Source: Panagrolaimus kolymaensis
Lineage: Eukaryota > Nematoda > Chromadorea > Rhabditida > Panagrolaimidae
Assembly: GCA_028622995.1 (NCBI GenBank)
Contig: JAJQJQ010000077.1
Location: forward strand, 496,001 to 560,000
Direction of reading: 5' to 3'
Length of the DNA stretch: 64,000 nt
Below the pieces are notes generated by a model. That model was not told the origin of the DNA and searched no databases. It saw only the letters and a list, made by a program, of their open reading frames with translations. Shown here one piece after another: positions 48,384-60,528 of the stretch. The position numbers and the translations under genes are program-made. Position 1 is the first letter of the stretch. Each line of letters begins with the position of its first letter.

Positions 48384-49427
48384 ATGATGACTTATTTTAA
48401 TATTCACCATTCCGGTAAATTTCCTCTGAATCAAGATCCAAAAATTTATCGAATCATTCAATCATTTCCCGAGGGAAAAAATATACCAAGTTTTGATGAA
48501 TTTAAAGGAAGCCAAAATTTCGATAATAAGGCTTTTACTTCTCAACCATTACCCCACAGCGATTATTACACTTCGATGCCATTACTTTATAAATATCAAA
48601 ATCAATTAACAAATTTATGGAATACTTTTAAACCAAATTCAATCATCACCAATCGTTCGTGTCTTCGAGAATTGGCTCAAATTAATATTCTTCCTGGAAG
48701 CAAAAAATGTGAATTACATTTATTCAAAGTTGGAAAACTTTCAGAAAATGGAAATCGAAATTATTATATTTTGGATATGAAAGCTAATTTTAATAATTAT
48801 TCTAAAAAAGATGTTGGAAAATTTTCATTTGGTTTATGTTTTGAAGCTATGCTTTCAAAAAATCCACTTCATGAATGGACAACTTTTTCATTTAAAGAAT
48901 TTCAAATAAATTTTAAAAATTCAGAAAAATCTACGATGGTTTGTTATACCGCTGAAATTGATGGATTTTTAGAGAATAATTCTGCCGAGGAAAATGATGA
49001 CAGTCTTCCCACAAAAGAAAAATTAATTCCAGCTGAAATAAAATCTTTTCATTTAAACCAAAAAGAAGATGGCAACATTTCTTCCTCTCATGCTTATCTA
49101 GCCGCAATTCAATGTCATTTCGCGGATGTAAAAGATATAATTATGGGATTTCATGATTCACAACAAATTAAAATATTCAAACATATGTCTTTACAGGATT
49201 TGGAAGACATAGCTCTAGAAGAAAATTTTAATATTAATGATGCTTTAGAAAATGTTAAAACCCAACTTGAAGAAATAATTGAAGAATTTGAAAAAAGAGT
49301 CGAAAATGGTTCTATGTTGGATAAAGATATTTTGGTAATTAAAATTGTTAAACTTCAAAAATATAATTGGTTGACGGGAAAATATCAATTTTATATTGAA
49401 TATAAAGTTCAGAAATCAGATCCATAA
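48384..49427 (+). CDS. DXO/Rai1 family decapping 5'-3' exonuclease-like protein
   Basis: A single exon of 347 aa with no intron, unusual here. Catalytic landmarks of DXO/Rai1 can be placed in order: FGLCFEAML (Glu154, family YKFE), the acidic E-x-D at AEIDG (191-193), the E-x-K at AEIKS (218-220), and AIQCHFADVKDIIMGFHD (Q243 onwards), matching the family's WWxQSFLxGVPxIxxGFRD. These residues bind Mg2+ and carry out hydrolysis in known enzymes, which remove incomplete, NAD or FAD caps from RNA and degrade it. All metal ligands I can align are present, so activity is plausible. Divergence elsewhere is high. A Glu-rich amphipathic helix lies near residues 274-312. Confidence 0.78.
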   Translation: MMTYFNIHHSGKFPLNQDPKIYRIIQSFPEGKNIPSFDEFKGSQNFDNKAFTSQPLPHSDYYTSMPLLYKYQNQLTNLWNTFKPNSIITNRSCLRELAQINILPGSKKCELHLFKVGKLSENGNRNYYILDMKANFNNYSKKDVGKFSFGLCFEAMLSKNPLHEWTTFSFKEFQINFKNSEKSTMVCYTAEIDGFLENNSAEENDDSLPTKEKLIPAEIKSFHLNQKEDGNISSSHAYLAAIQCHFADVKDIIMGFHDSQQIKIFKHMSLQDLEDIALEENFNINDALENVKTQLEEIIEEFEKRVENGSMLDKDILVIKIVKLQKYNWLTGKYQFYIEYKVQKSDP

Positions 49428-50132
49428 GAAATTATAGAACTTGGCAGCTAATTAAATTTAATTGTTTTTTTCTATACGTTTCTTTGATTTTTTTATAATT
49501 AAATTTTTATAACTTTTGTGAAAAAAAAATTGCAAATTTTTTGACTTCCGAATGGAAAATTAAATTTATGATTCTTCAATGGAAATTTTCCTGGAATTTA
49601 TGGCATTTTACTTGTTTCAATAATTAATGTTTATTTAAAAAGTAAAACACAAAATCGCGTCAAAATGATTTGTTTTTCCTTGTTTTTCTGTTTTTGAAAA
49701 GAGACCATAGCACAAACCTGTTTAAAAAAATAAAAAGAGAGCAAGAGGGAAAAAGTGTTTTGATTGTTTGTTGTTATTTCAGCGGTGTGCGGTTGTTATG
49801 TGCCTGCATGGTTGTTAGTTAGTTTTACTTTCATTCGTTTCTTTTTTTTCTCTCTTTTTTTAAAAGTTTGTAAAAGTACATACATATTTTAAAATCAATA
49901 TAGCGCAATTGCAATTGAGTGTGTGAGAAAAAAATATATATATGTATGTAGCATATTTTTTTTGACTACATTATTTTTTTTTTATGAAAAAAAGGTTTAT
50001 TAAATTTTAATTTATTTTTTTTATTTGCTTCAAACAAAAATAATTTTACCCTATTAATTTTATTTTATTTTTTGGTTTAAAGAAAGTTAAAAGATTTTCT
50101 TTTGCTTTTTTTTTTCTTAAAAAACCCAAAAA
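49428..50132. other. Intergenic region
   Basis: AT-rich; includes a TATATATATGTATGTA-like stretch near 49935. No gene was seen. Confidence 0.55.
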
Positions 50133-51652
50133 ATGGCGGCTTTAAATAATGATATTCTCGAAGATATTTTTCTTCTAATTGGAAAATTACCTCCACCCTC
50201 GTCTTTCAAATCCCGAGAGTAAGTTTATTGTTTTTTTCAGAAATAGTTCCAATGAATTTTTGACGCATTTTTAGAAGGTTCAAGCCCAATGATGAGGCTT
50301 TAATAAAATTTATTTTAAGTGGAAAACAACAACTAAAAATTGCATTGAATTTTTTTGCCAAGACTTCGGCTGCTTTGGTATCAGATAATTTTATTGAAGT
50401 TATAAATGTAAAAAATTTTAATTTTAGAAAAAAAATAATGTTAAAATAATATATTTTTTAGGACAAAGGTGAATCAATTGGATTTGGAAAAAAGATACTT
50501 TCAATAATTTGCATATCAAATCTCTTTCAAAAAAATATAACAAAATTAGAAAGTCAAAAATTCCATCCAGATTTTCTTCCATTTTGGGATGCAGTAAAAT
50601 TGAGTGAGTTTTATTATAATTTTTTTAAGGTTTTCGATTTAACTAAAAATTTATTAAAAAAATTACGCTTTGGCTGAAAGTTTAATTTTTTATAGATATC
50701 AAAGAACTAATTTTGACTGATGTATGGCTTAGTAAAACTCAAAGTTTAGAAGCAATTCGAAGTTTAAAAAATATTGAAAAAGCTGTAGTTCAAATGGGAA
50801 TTTATTCACTAACTGTAAACATCCGTTTTTTTGTTTGTTTGCCACGATAATTATTTATTTTTTTAGATTCTCCAAGAAATTCCACTTCCATGCACGGAAT
50901 TGTTACTGAAAGTTATTCCATTTGATCATATCGAAAATTCGGATTTTTATTCGTAAGTTTTCCCATAAAAAAATCTCTGTAAAAACACAAAAACTGTTTC
51001 AGGACAAATTTGCCTACCGTTAAAAAACTAACAATCATTGGCCATTATGAAACTTATGGCTTACAAAATATGTCACTAAAAAAATTATTAAAAAAATTAA
51101 AAAGAGCTTTTCCAAATGTTCAAAATTTATGCTTAATTATTAATGAGGATAATATTGAAAATGAATCAGCGAAAGAAATATGTGATCTCGTATTTACTCC
51201 TCGAATCGATCCAGAACTTGATCTCAAAATTATTTTTAATTTTATAACAAAGAAATCTAATTGGAAATGTGTAAGTTTTAATACATAAATGAAAACTGTT
51301 TTAGTAAATATAGAAAAGTTTGCTATTCTCGAAGCGAAAAAATTTAATAAATTTTTTTTATGTAAAAATTTTTCTTTTTAAAAAAAAAAATTAGAATTTA
51401 AAAAAATTTTAATTAGGAAACCTTTACTTTTAATTATTTAAATTTTAGTCATATTTTTATTCCACTTTAAAAATTCTTGCTGGAATTGAATTTCCTGATC
51501 CTTCAAATCATTCCAAATGTCATTTAAAGATCTCAGATAAACGATTAATTGAAATCAACCTTTCCTCCCAAATTCAAGAAGAAAATAGCAATGACGACGA
51601 TGACGAGGAAGATGACTTCGAGCCGCCGCCAACAAAGCGAAAGCGGATTTAA
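50133..51652 (+). CDS. Distant F-box-like protein with acidic tail and NLS
   Basis: Seven exons: 50133-50218, 50275-50407, 50462-50603, 50696-50814, 50867-50952, 51003-51270, 51449-51652; 345 aa. The N-terminus ALNNDILEDIFLLIGKLPPP resembles the start of an F-box. The body has LRR-like phrases (KELILTDVWLSKTQSLEAIR, LPTVKKLTIIGHYETYG, LKRAFPNVQNLCLIIN). The C-terminus has an acidic run (DDDDEEDDFE) and then PPPTKRKRI, an NLS-like end recalling the KRRRI tails of the FBL family. Its exon structure differs from the three-exon FBL genes, so it is a more distant relative or a convergent design. All seven exons join in frame. Confidence 0.75.
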
Positions 51653-52195
51653 AAATTTTTTTTTATTTTCTTTTATTTTTTTAAAATCATCTGTTTTTAA
51701 TAAATAAATAAAATAAAATTAAAAATAATAAAATGTTAGTTTGTTTGATAAACAATTTGTCATCCGCCGCTTTTTTTCTTGGATGTTTTTTTTATGTTTC
51801 AAAAGGGACAGTTTTCTTTGATTTTTTTTTTGCGGGGGCAATTGTCGTCTATCGTCGCCTGCTTTTTTTTTTTCTTCCCTTTTGCCTTTAGCAGCTGTTT
51901 CTTGCTTTGCCTTTGTTGCGTCGAGTCTCTTGCTTGCTTGATCCTTTCAACCCTTTTTTACACGATACATATAACTAAGTTGAGCTGATAGCAACCAAGC
52001 AAGCCAGAAACACAAGACACCCACAACTTTCGACCTTCCTTGGTTTTCAGCTTGCCATTATTCTTTTCATTTTTTTTTCAAGCTTGAAACAAAACAAAAA
52101 ATAGCTTTTTGTCTTTCAACTTTCTTTTGTTAGCTAAAATCGATTTACTCTATTTTGGATTTTTTGGATATACGTTTTTATTATATTGAAAAATT
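51653..52195. other. Intergenic region
   Basis: Pyrimidine-rich spacer (long T and C/T runs at 51770-51960). The ORF at 51779-51988 is compositional. Likely promoter of the next gene. Confidence 0.5.
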
Positions 52196-53123
52196 ATGGA
52201 TTATTCAGAAGTTTGTTTTAATTTTGAGAGATAGTTATGGTAATAAGGCTTTCATAATTGCAGATTAAATATAGAGTGAAGGATTCCAAATGGAATACTG
52301 GTCCATATGGGAATAAACCATATACAACTTTTAATAGCATTGTAACTGATAGGTTTGCTAGTTTTATTTAACTCGTTTTTAATACCCTTTTCCATTATTA
52401 AAAAAATTGAATAAATTTTTGCTTTTTTACTGAAAAATTTCTCTTTAATAAATTTTGCCTCACAACGAAAATCATTTTTTATACTGAACCGATACTTTTT
52501 AAGAATATTATCTGATTTTTTTTAGTTTTGATAGCGTTAAAAAGCTTGGAAATCATGCAAGCCATTGTAAATATGATGATATGTATCGGCCATTTTTGGG
52601 TGAACTTCGTCGATCTTCAAGTTATTCTCAACTTGCTCCAACTAATGGAATGTCATGGATGTAAGCCATTTCTTTTCTGGTTTTAGCACGAAAAATAATT
52701 AGATAATATTAATTAAATTTTAGTGATCGCCACATAGTTGGTTCCGATCTTCGCCCATATAATTCTTACAAACCCAAACAGGGAGAATGGAGAGAAGCAA
52801 AAGAAAAATCTCGTCGTTCCGCCGAACGTCGACCACATTCAGCTATGCTCATTCCTGAATATCCATCCATTCCTTTGCCACCCCAATATCGACGATGCTT
52901 TCAAATTCCAATAAGCACAACGAGACATGAAAATTATGCGAGATATTGGGGCGGTCGAGCTCATGGTTTAGAATATTCTCAACCTATGCTATATGATCAC
53001 GCGGATAATTACACGATTGAAGAAGATCGACGATATAATAAACTTCCATGGGCTCCAACCTTTTTGCCCACTCAACCTACAGCTCGTCATGGTCGTCAAG
53101 TTATGCTTATACCTTATTCATAA
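52196..53123 (+). CDS. Unrecognised protein with Tyr/Pro/Arg-rich C-terminus
   Basis: Exons 52196-52210 (MDYSE), 52264-52352, 52526-52660 and 52724-53123 join in frame to 212 aa. The sequence has YRVKDSKWNTGPYGNKPYTT, HCKYDDMYRPFLGELRRSSS, SDLRPYNSYKPKQGEWREAK and ARYWGGRAHGLEYSQPMLYD. No signal peptide or membrane segment is seen. It is rich in Tyr, Arg and Pro and looks intrinsically extended, in the manner of scaffold or cytoskeleton-associated proteins, but I do not recognise the family. Codon use and splicing quality mark it as a real conserved gene rather than a chance frame. The first 15-nt exon is the weakest part of the model. Confidence 0.68.
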
Positions 53124-53675
53124 TTCATAATATAAAAAAACAAAACAAAAATTAAAAAATGATATAAATTGTATGTTTCTTTCTTATCTCTTTAACTGCC
53201 TTTTGGAACTAAAGTTTGGGATATTTTGGTGCTTTTTTTTGGGAATTTCATATTTCAAATTTTTTTAGTTTTTTATTTTTAACTCTTTTAATTATCAGTT
53301 TTTAAAATGAATTTTTCTTTTTTTTTTGCGACTCTTTTTCTCTGATACGATATTTGAAATTTTTTTTAAAACTCAGAAATTGTTTCTTTATTTTTTCTTG
53401 TTTCAAGAAAATTTAATAAAAAAGGCTTTTTTCTCGGAAAAAAGTCTCCTTTTTTAGCGAAAACAACCGCTTTCAAAAAACATTTTCTGGGTTTCATCAC
53501 AAAAATTTTTTTTAAATATTTTATTTTTTTTTATTTTTCTTAAAAAAATTAATTTGTTACCTTTCCAAAAAAATCAAAATAACCCTAAAAGCTTCCAGTT
53601 TTTTTTATGTAATATCTTTTTTCCCAATGCTTTCATTTTTTCTTTTTTTAAAATAAACTTTATTTTTATTTTTAT
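53124..53675. other. Convergent intergenic region
   Basis: 3' ends of two converging genes; T-rich, with no additional feature. Confidence 0.55.
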
Positions 53676-56600
53676 TTACCTAAAACACCCGCAAATTTCT
53701 TCAATAACAAATATATCTGGACATGAACCTATTTTTAATAAAGGCGAAGCATTAAGTTGTAAAAGTTTTAATATTGCGTTATATTGCATTCGAACCAACA
53801 AACTTCCGTTAGTTGAAACATTATCTTTGGAAGTCAAATTCAGAGATACCTCAAATTCAATTTCAAAAATATCTCGAACAATTTTTTTCATACTTTTTTC
53901 TAGCATATTTTTCCATTCTTTTTGAAATCTTATTCCATATCTTGCTTGAGTGGAAATGGAATAAAATGTTTTTGTTGGTTGAATTTCATATGAATAATTT
54001 GAAATGCATGAAGAATCGGCCAAAATGGAATCGAAATATGATTTTAGTTTTGGCTCTATTAAGGGCTAAAAAAAGGCTAAAAAAATTAAATACCATATTT
54101 AAATTCAGAAATATAGAAATACTGATAGCCAAAGAAACAAAATTTTATTGTTTTTATACTGCAAGATTTTAAAATAAAACTTGCGTTTTTTATTTTAAAA
54201 AAAACAGCAAAATTGTTTTAATTAAAAGGCTTTTTTTGGATTTTAGAATTTTTTTTAATATTTTCATGTTCAGAATCAATGGCTTCGAAAAGTTATTTTT
54301 TTCTTTTGTAAAATTTTTAAAGCAAAACAATTAAAAAGTTTTTAAAAGTTTTTCAGACTCTTTGCAAGTAAATATTTAATTTAATTTAATAAGAAATATA
54401 ATTTTTTTAAAGCAAAATAAAAAAGACGGAAAAGATGTTACAGAAAGAGATTTATGTCGGAAGTCTTTGAATCAAAATTCTAGTTAAATAAAAAAACATA
54501 CTGTAGCAATTTGAATCCTTTCATCTTCGACAGGTTCCATGCAACAACAAAAATTTTCTGGTATCATTGCATCCACACATGCTCGATCTTTTGGAATTGT
54601 TTCAAATAAACTTATTCCATGCTTTTTTCTTTTATCATTTTTTGTTCCAAGTGTTAAATCGTAGATATCTTCCAAAGTTTCATGAATATCAAAATTTGAT
54701 GTTAGTCTATTTTTATTTATTATGAGATTATTAAATTTTTCTGGGAATTCTTCTCGAAATTTTTTAGGCACGTGTATACCCATCATTGACATGCGTTCTT
54801 CAATTCGGCCGATATGAGTTTTTTGAATTGGACTCTTAAAACGAAAAAAATTTTTATGGAATAATTAAAAACCTAAAAAGCTCACGATTCGTTGACCATG
54901 ATCGCCCATAATAAATAAAAAAGTATTTTCCATTACTCCTGCGACTTCCATTCTCCCCAAAGCATCGGAAACCGGAACATCAAAAAGTTCTAAATTATTT
55001 GAACTTGCATGAGTTAAACCCGTAATAAAATTAAATGAAAAATGGCAATGATTTGAAAATTTTATTGAAAATTGTTCCCATAAATTTAGCCATTTTGGCA
55101 GAATATTTTCACCATTGTTGCAAGCTTTGGAAGCTTCAAGGTTTTGATATTGATATTCATAAAACGGTCTAAAATGCTGAGTTTAATTATGCTAATTAAA
55201 ACTAAAAAAAATGAGTGACACAAACCGATAATAATAATCTGCGATGGGTTGATGAAACCCTTGGAAATCATAATAATGGAAAAGGCCATAACCAGTTGTA
55301 GCAATTTCATCGTTCCACAAAGTTGCACAGCCGGCTTCTAAAATTGACAATTTCAAGACAAATTTTATTTTTTAAAAATAACAAAAAATTTAAATAAATT
55401 TATAAATAAAAAAAAAAATTTTCTGAATTTCCATACGAAAAAAGTTTAGAACAAAAACTTAAATAATTTTATAAATTTTTAACAGAAAATGGTGCAAATA
55501 TTAATTTTAAAAAAATCTTACCTTTAGCTCTAGCAATAATGGAATCAGGATATTTTCCAAAATCTTTATCAAATTTTTTAAAATCAAAATCTCCATCTTC
55601 TTCCACTAAATTTTCAAAGCCCCGACTATTCTTGGCATAAACCATTCCAGATAAAACTCCTAATAAATTTATGGCACTATTGTCGCCGATCTAAAACTCG
55701 TATTCTGAAACAATATTTTTTCGCAAATAAAAAATTTACTTTTGTGTATCCATGCAAAATTTGAAAATCTTTTTCTTTCATAAATTTCAAAGTTAAAGGC
55801 ATGTGTCGAAAGAATTGATTTCTCGAAGATGAATCAATAATTAAAAGTGAAACACTATATTTATTTGGAACATTTACAATTGGTGGAGATAATCGAGGCT
55901 TATCCGAAATCCAAGCAAATACGTTGTGGTAAACTTCAAAAAAATATTCATTTTTAAATATCCCAAAGGCAAACGTTTTTTTTAACAAACCTTCAATTTT
56001 CTTAGAAAAGCATTTTATCACAAATTGATCTTTTTGAATAAATATTCGGCGACTAAGAGGTAGCTAAAAATAAGTAATTTGCATTAAAAATATGGGTGAA
56101 TAAAAAAAGTTTTATTTAAATTTTGATTTTAGAGTCTCATCTCGAAAATTCTTACAAGACTTTGACACAAAAATAAGAAAGCCTACTTTTTAACAAAAAA
56201 ATTTAATTCATAAAACTAAAAAAAATTTTTAGCTCATATCGCGAAAATATATTTTAAATTAGTTTCTATTCTAAAAGGTATTTTATTTAGGAAAATTATT
56301 AACCTTTTTAAAATTTCCAACAAAAGACACATTCTTTTTGCTTGGTGCTAAAGCTCCAGAAATTTCACTGTAAAAACATTCAAAGTTAGAAACTCCTGAG
56401 CGATGTGGGCGACCAATAACAATTTCACCATTTCTTAATTGATTCACTAATGGAGGCTGCCGAATTTTTGCTCTGGAACAATCTATTTCACGATAATGCC
56501 CAACATGTTTGGATAAATCTCTGTCATCTAAAAATTTCCTTTGTCTTTTTTCTTTTTATTTTATAAAAATCTTTTTAAATTTTAATTTAAAAAATATTAA

Positions 56601-57258
56601 CGAAAAATGAATTGAAAAACTTTGAATTTTTTTATTTTTTTTTTTGCAACTATAAAAGGCAGCTTTGGATTATCCCTTTTCCCCGGCTGAGAACTTACTA
56701 TGAATGATCACAGGAAATCGACACTGATTCTCAAATGGGTGAGATTTTGTATAATCTAAATTATAATATATTTTTGTTTCAGGTAAATCATCAATAAATA
56801 TTATTGATTTATCTTTTTCAGCTGATTCTGAATCGAATGTGTCTTGAAGGGATAATTCATTTTTCGCGTCCAATGCTATTCCTTCTTTTGCAATGGATTC
56901 ATTGAGATTATTAATAAAATTAATATTTTGAGAAGAGGTGTTGTTTAAATTTAAATTAAAATTTTCAAATGATAAAGATAATGGACAAGGAGGTAGTTGA
57001 AGATCAAATGCTGAAGCTTGTAGAAATCGATAAGTAAAAAGGACAATGAGTTGGGAAGTTGCAAATGCACAAATTAGCTATAAAAATGAGAAAGGTTATT
57101 GACTCTTGAAGAGAATATAAAAAATTGATTTTTATAAAAATTAAGAATTTCTGGTTTAAAAGTAAAAAAAATTTGATTCTGCACTAGAAAAAATCAGCCC
57201 TAAAATTATATACATATAAACTTACAAAAAGCCATCGAACATAGTAATTTCGATTCAT
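53676..57258 (-). CDS. DUF229 family protein (alkaline phosphatase/sulfatase-like fold)
   Basis: Nine exons: 57258-57226, 57077-56699, 56527-56304, 56063-55740, 55690-55522, 55337-55226, 55168-54886, 54834-54502, 54065-53676; 748 aa with every phase consistent. It is a type II membrane or secreted protein, with the N-terminal hydrophobic segment LICAFATSQLIVLFTYRFL. Fold landmarks: SVSLLIIDSSSRNQFFRHMP (the D-S-x-S-R position corresponding to the nucleophile region), GYTKIGDNSAINLLGVLSG, AGCATLWNDEIATTGYGLFH, FLFIMGDHGQRI (metal-binding DHG) and NRLTSNFDIHETLEDIYDL, then Cys pairs (CCCMEP). DUF229 proteins are greatly expanded in nematodes and have no settled substrate. The last exon is a Cys-flanked domain of about 130 aa. 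Confidence 0.9.
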
Positions 57259-58679
57259 TTTTTGTAAATAATTATTTTTAAATGCGATTCAATAAATTTG
57301 TTTTATAATTATTTTCTTCCATTACAATTTTTTTCTTTCCAATTTATAATCTTTTTGACACGCTTTATATGTATTTGCTACAGTTCAGTTCTGAAAAGAA
57401 GAATATGCTTTTCAATTCTCATTAGTCCAAAAAAGTTTAAAGCCACAAAAAATTGGAGTCAAAAAGAGCAAACATTAGAGTCAAAATGAAAAAAGTGTTA
57501 AAAATTAATGATTCAAGTCATTGGGTTTCCCTAACTGTTGACGTTCTTCTTTTTTATTGTATGTTAAAAACAACAAAAAATTCAATTCATTTCACGCTTA
57601 TCAAAAAAAATAATGAGTTTGACGCAATAAGAAAATTTTTGATTGGAGAAAAACAAAATTTTGATCTTGTTTACATTTAAAAAATCATCAGTGATTTCGA
57701 AGCGTTATAATTTTTTTAACACCTTTTGAAAAATATGTTGTAAAACATAAATATTCTGCAGGAATTTATTTCAAAAAAAAAAATAAAAATAAAGGGATAA
57801 TTAACAAAAAAAAATTGCTTTTCTTTTGAATCGGAAACAAAAAAACGTAAGTAAAAAATCTTAAACGATACAAAAGAAAAAAAATTAACTAATAAAATGG
57901 AGAAGTATTTTTTTTTCGTCGAATAAAGTAATGTTTTCTTCGAAAAGTAAATAAAAAATAAATTTAAAAGTAGAGAAAGAGAAAAATATTTTAAATGAAG
58001 AGATATATCTGTAGAATGGATTAGCCTCATTATATCACTTTTTTCGGTATCTTTTTTTTTGTTGAACTAAAGTAATTAAAGAAATTTTTTTTATTTCTTT
58101 TTTTTCGAGCGGCTCCATTATTAGCAGTGCAGTTGAAGAATAAATTTTTTTGATACCCTTTTTTAGAAAGCTCCATTTTTTTCAAAAATAAATGTCTCGA
58201 TCAATTTTTTTTAATTATGAAAAACGTGAAATAAAAAAACTTAAAAATTTTATGGTACGTTTTTTCCAAAAAACTAGGGTTTGTTAAAAATAAAAAATAA
58301 AATGGTTTAAAAGTTTATAAATGGTAAAATCGTAAATTTATGTATTAAAAATTGAAACAAAGAGAAGATGGGCTCAAAAAAAGAGGTAACATTTTTTTCA
58401 TTTTTGGGCTCAATAGCAACAAATCAATCAATCAAAAAAAATACTCGGATTTACCATAAATAATCTGGCGGAGGATTATCTTTGATTGATTAAATAAAAG
58501 TGAGAGAAAGAGAAAGTAAAAGAGTAGGCGATGGATGAGGTAAATGATTTTTTATCAACTTTGAAAAACATATTTATTTTTATGTTTGTTTTACATTTCA
58601 GTAGGGTTGAAATTTGTGTGCAAATGCTTAGACTTTATGTAAAATTTTTGAATAAAAAAGTTTATTATTTAAAGCATTT
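57259..58679. other. Intergenic region
   Basis: AT-rich, with many poly-A/T tracts. ORFs at 57298-57680 (plus) and 57716-58030 (minus) are low-complexity and not supported. Confidence 0.5.
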
Positions 58680-59241
58680 TCAAGAAAATGGCATAATTTC
58701 GGTGATATTCATTACTTTCAAATTATTAAGATTAACAGAAAAATGGAAAACATAATAAGTAAAATAAAGAAAAAAGAAAAAATTAAGCACACCAAAAATT
58801 AGAAAAAAAGCATATTTAGTTTCATTAAAAGATAAAATTAATTTAAATTGAATAATGGCTAAAATAATGATAAATAAGAAAAACTTAAGAATCATTCGAA
58901 TAATTTCTTCATATTTTTTAATATACGTTGTCTTTGATGAATCAAAACAATTTTTTCGTATATCCTGTTGCTGGCGGATAATGAGATTATTTGATTCTTT
59001 GATGTTTGTTAAAATTTTGATTACTTTTTTTAGATGTTTAGTTAATGCTGTGATATTATAAGAAGTCATGAGTTGTGATTCCAAATTGATTTGCTGAAAA
59101 AATAATAATATCGTATAGTAAATTGCCGAGTTACTTATTATAAAACAACAGCCACGAGAATTCGCTAATTTATTTTTTTGCAACTTAGAATGAAATTTTT
59201 CTATTGTTTCGAATGTAAATGAAGATGGACAAGAAGCATAA
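58680..59241 (-). CDS. Membrane ORF, possibly the read-through 3' part of an FBL gene
   Basis: Open frame from a TTTTTTTAG acceptor at 59241 to the stop at 58680. It begins YASCPSSFTFETIEKFHSKL, which resembles the start of FBL exon 2 in the copy at 63310-63451 (YTSGNECFTTVTAKAI). The phase also fits FBL exon 1 ending at 59299. The frame then leaves the FBL pattern: ALTKHLKKVIKILTNIKESN, then two hydrophobic segments (MILKFFLFIIILAIIQFKLI and AFFLIFGVLNFFFFLYFTYY). It could be a chimera or a separate fragment, for example of a receptor gene starting at MTSYNITALTK. I do not recognise the membrane part. Confidence 0.4.
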
Positions 59242-59298
59242 CTAAAAAAATCTTTTAACTTATTATTTTTCAGCCAAAAAAATGAAGCTATAATTTAC

Positions 59299-59848
59299 AA
59301 AGAAAATTCTTCAATTTCTGGAAAAAGTTCAAAAACTTTTTCAATTGGAACATTTTTGCCATTTGGATATTTTAAAATTGCATTGTAAAAGCATACATTT
59401 TTAAGGATAATAAAATTTTTGCTAGCACGAATAAGGCTATCATATGGAATATTTCCAGATTCATGCCCAATAAATAATGAACCACAATTAAATACTTTGG
59501 AATAAAAAGCGCTGAAAGAATTCCACCAAAGTATTTTGATATGGCCAATTGCCCAAAATTTACATGATAAATGCCGGAGGTCCAAAATACTAATTTTCAT
59601 ATCTTTTTTTTTCCATAAATAAACCAACAATATTTTTTGTCGAATTCCAAATAATCAACAATAATTATTGGATTTTTAGAATAAAAATATTTACAAGTTT
59701 TGGTTAATTTTTGATATCCCTTTGCTGAACATGGATCTTTTGTAATATAATAAATAATATTCGATGGAAGTAAAAAATGTTGTAAAGAATATTTAATAAT
59801 TCTAACATTTTTCAAATCAAAAGTGTAATAAGTAGAAAAATAGGACAT
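59299..59848 (-). pseudogene. FBL exon 1 with frameshift, member 7
   Basis: The ATG at 59848 gives MSYFSTYYTFDLKNV then HFLLPSNIIYYITKDPCSAK ... LTKTCKYFYSKNPIIIVD, a clear F-box-like block. After EFDKK the matching text changes frame to VYLWKKKDMKISILDLRHLS and runs through LKYPNGKNVPIEKVFELFPE to a GTAAAT donor at 59298. The break lies near A-runs of 6 and 8 bases (59620-59640), so one indel disrupts it; sequencing error in a homopolymer is possible. The sequence is closer to the copy at the window end than to members 1-6. Confidence 0.78.
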
Positions 59849-60528
59849 TTTAGCGATGAAAAAAATTGCACAATGTTGCGTCTCAAAAATTAGGGAACGG
59901 AAAGTTTGGTAGAAATGAATGAACAACAAAGCAAGACAAAATCGATAATTTTAAATTAATATAAATGTGTTAAGTGCTATTATTAAATAAAACCATCCAA
60001 TTAAAGGAAAATTGAGGGACGCAAACATTCCATGCACAAATTCTCTAAAGCTATAAATCGGCTTCATTGTCAAACAAGAACGGACAAGACTGAAGAAAAT
60101 TAGAAAATTGTAATAAAAAAATCAAAAAAAAAGTATTTTGATTTTTGTTCAAAAAAATTATTTTTAGAAAAAAGTAACAACAAAAAATCGCCTACCTTTT
60201 TTTTCATCAAAACACCTAAATTTCTGCCCACTTTATGTTTTATTTCCGTATTTTTTCTTTATTTTCTTTTTAAAGGTCAAAAGAGTAAAACATTAATATT
60301 TTAAATTGCCACTTTTCAAACTATTTTCTTTTTTTTAATATTTATAATACTAAAACTTTTTCAAGTGTAGTAATTAATTTTAATAAAAAATACTAAAGTT
60401 TCCACTAAAAACACAAAACAGCTGCATTTATTTTTTTTTCTTTGAAGTTTGAAAAAAGTAAAAAAAACACATTCATTCATTCATTCTTTTTTCTTAAAAT
60501 ATTGTTTTAATTTTTAATTAAAAAAATA
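59849..60528. other. Intergenic region
   Basis: Divergent promoter region between the FBL relic and the receptor gene. AT-rich, with nothing else supported. Confidence 0.55.

Noticed and set aside
53554..54172. Plus-strand ORFs opposite the DUF229 last exon
   Set aside because: They are antisense shadows of the minus-strand exon 53676-54065.
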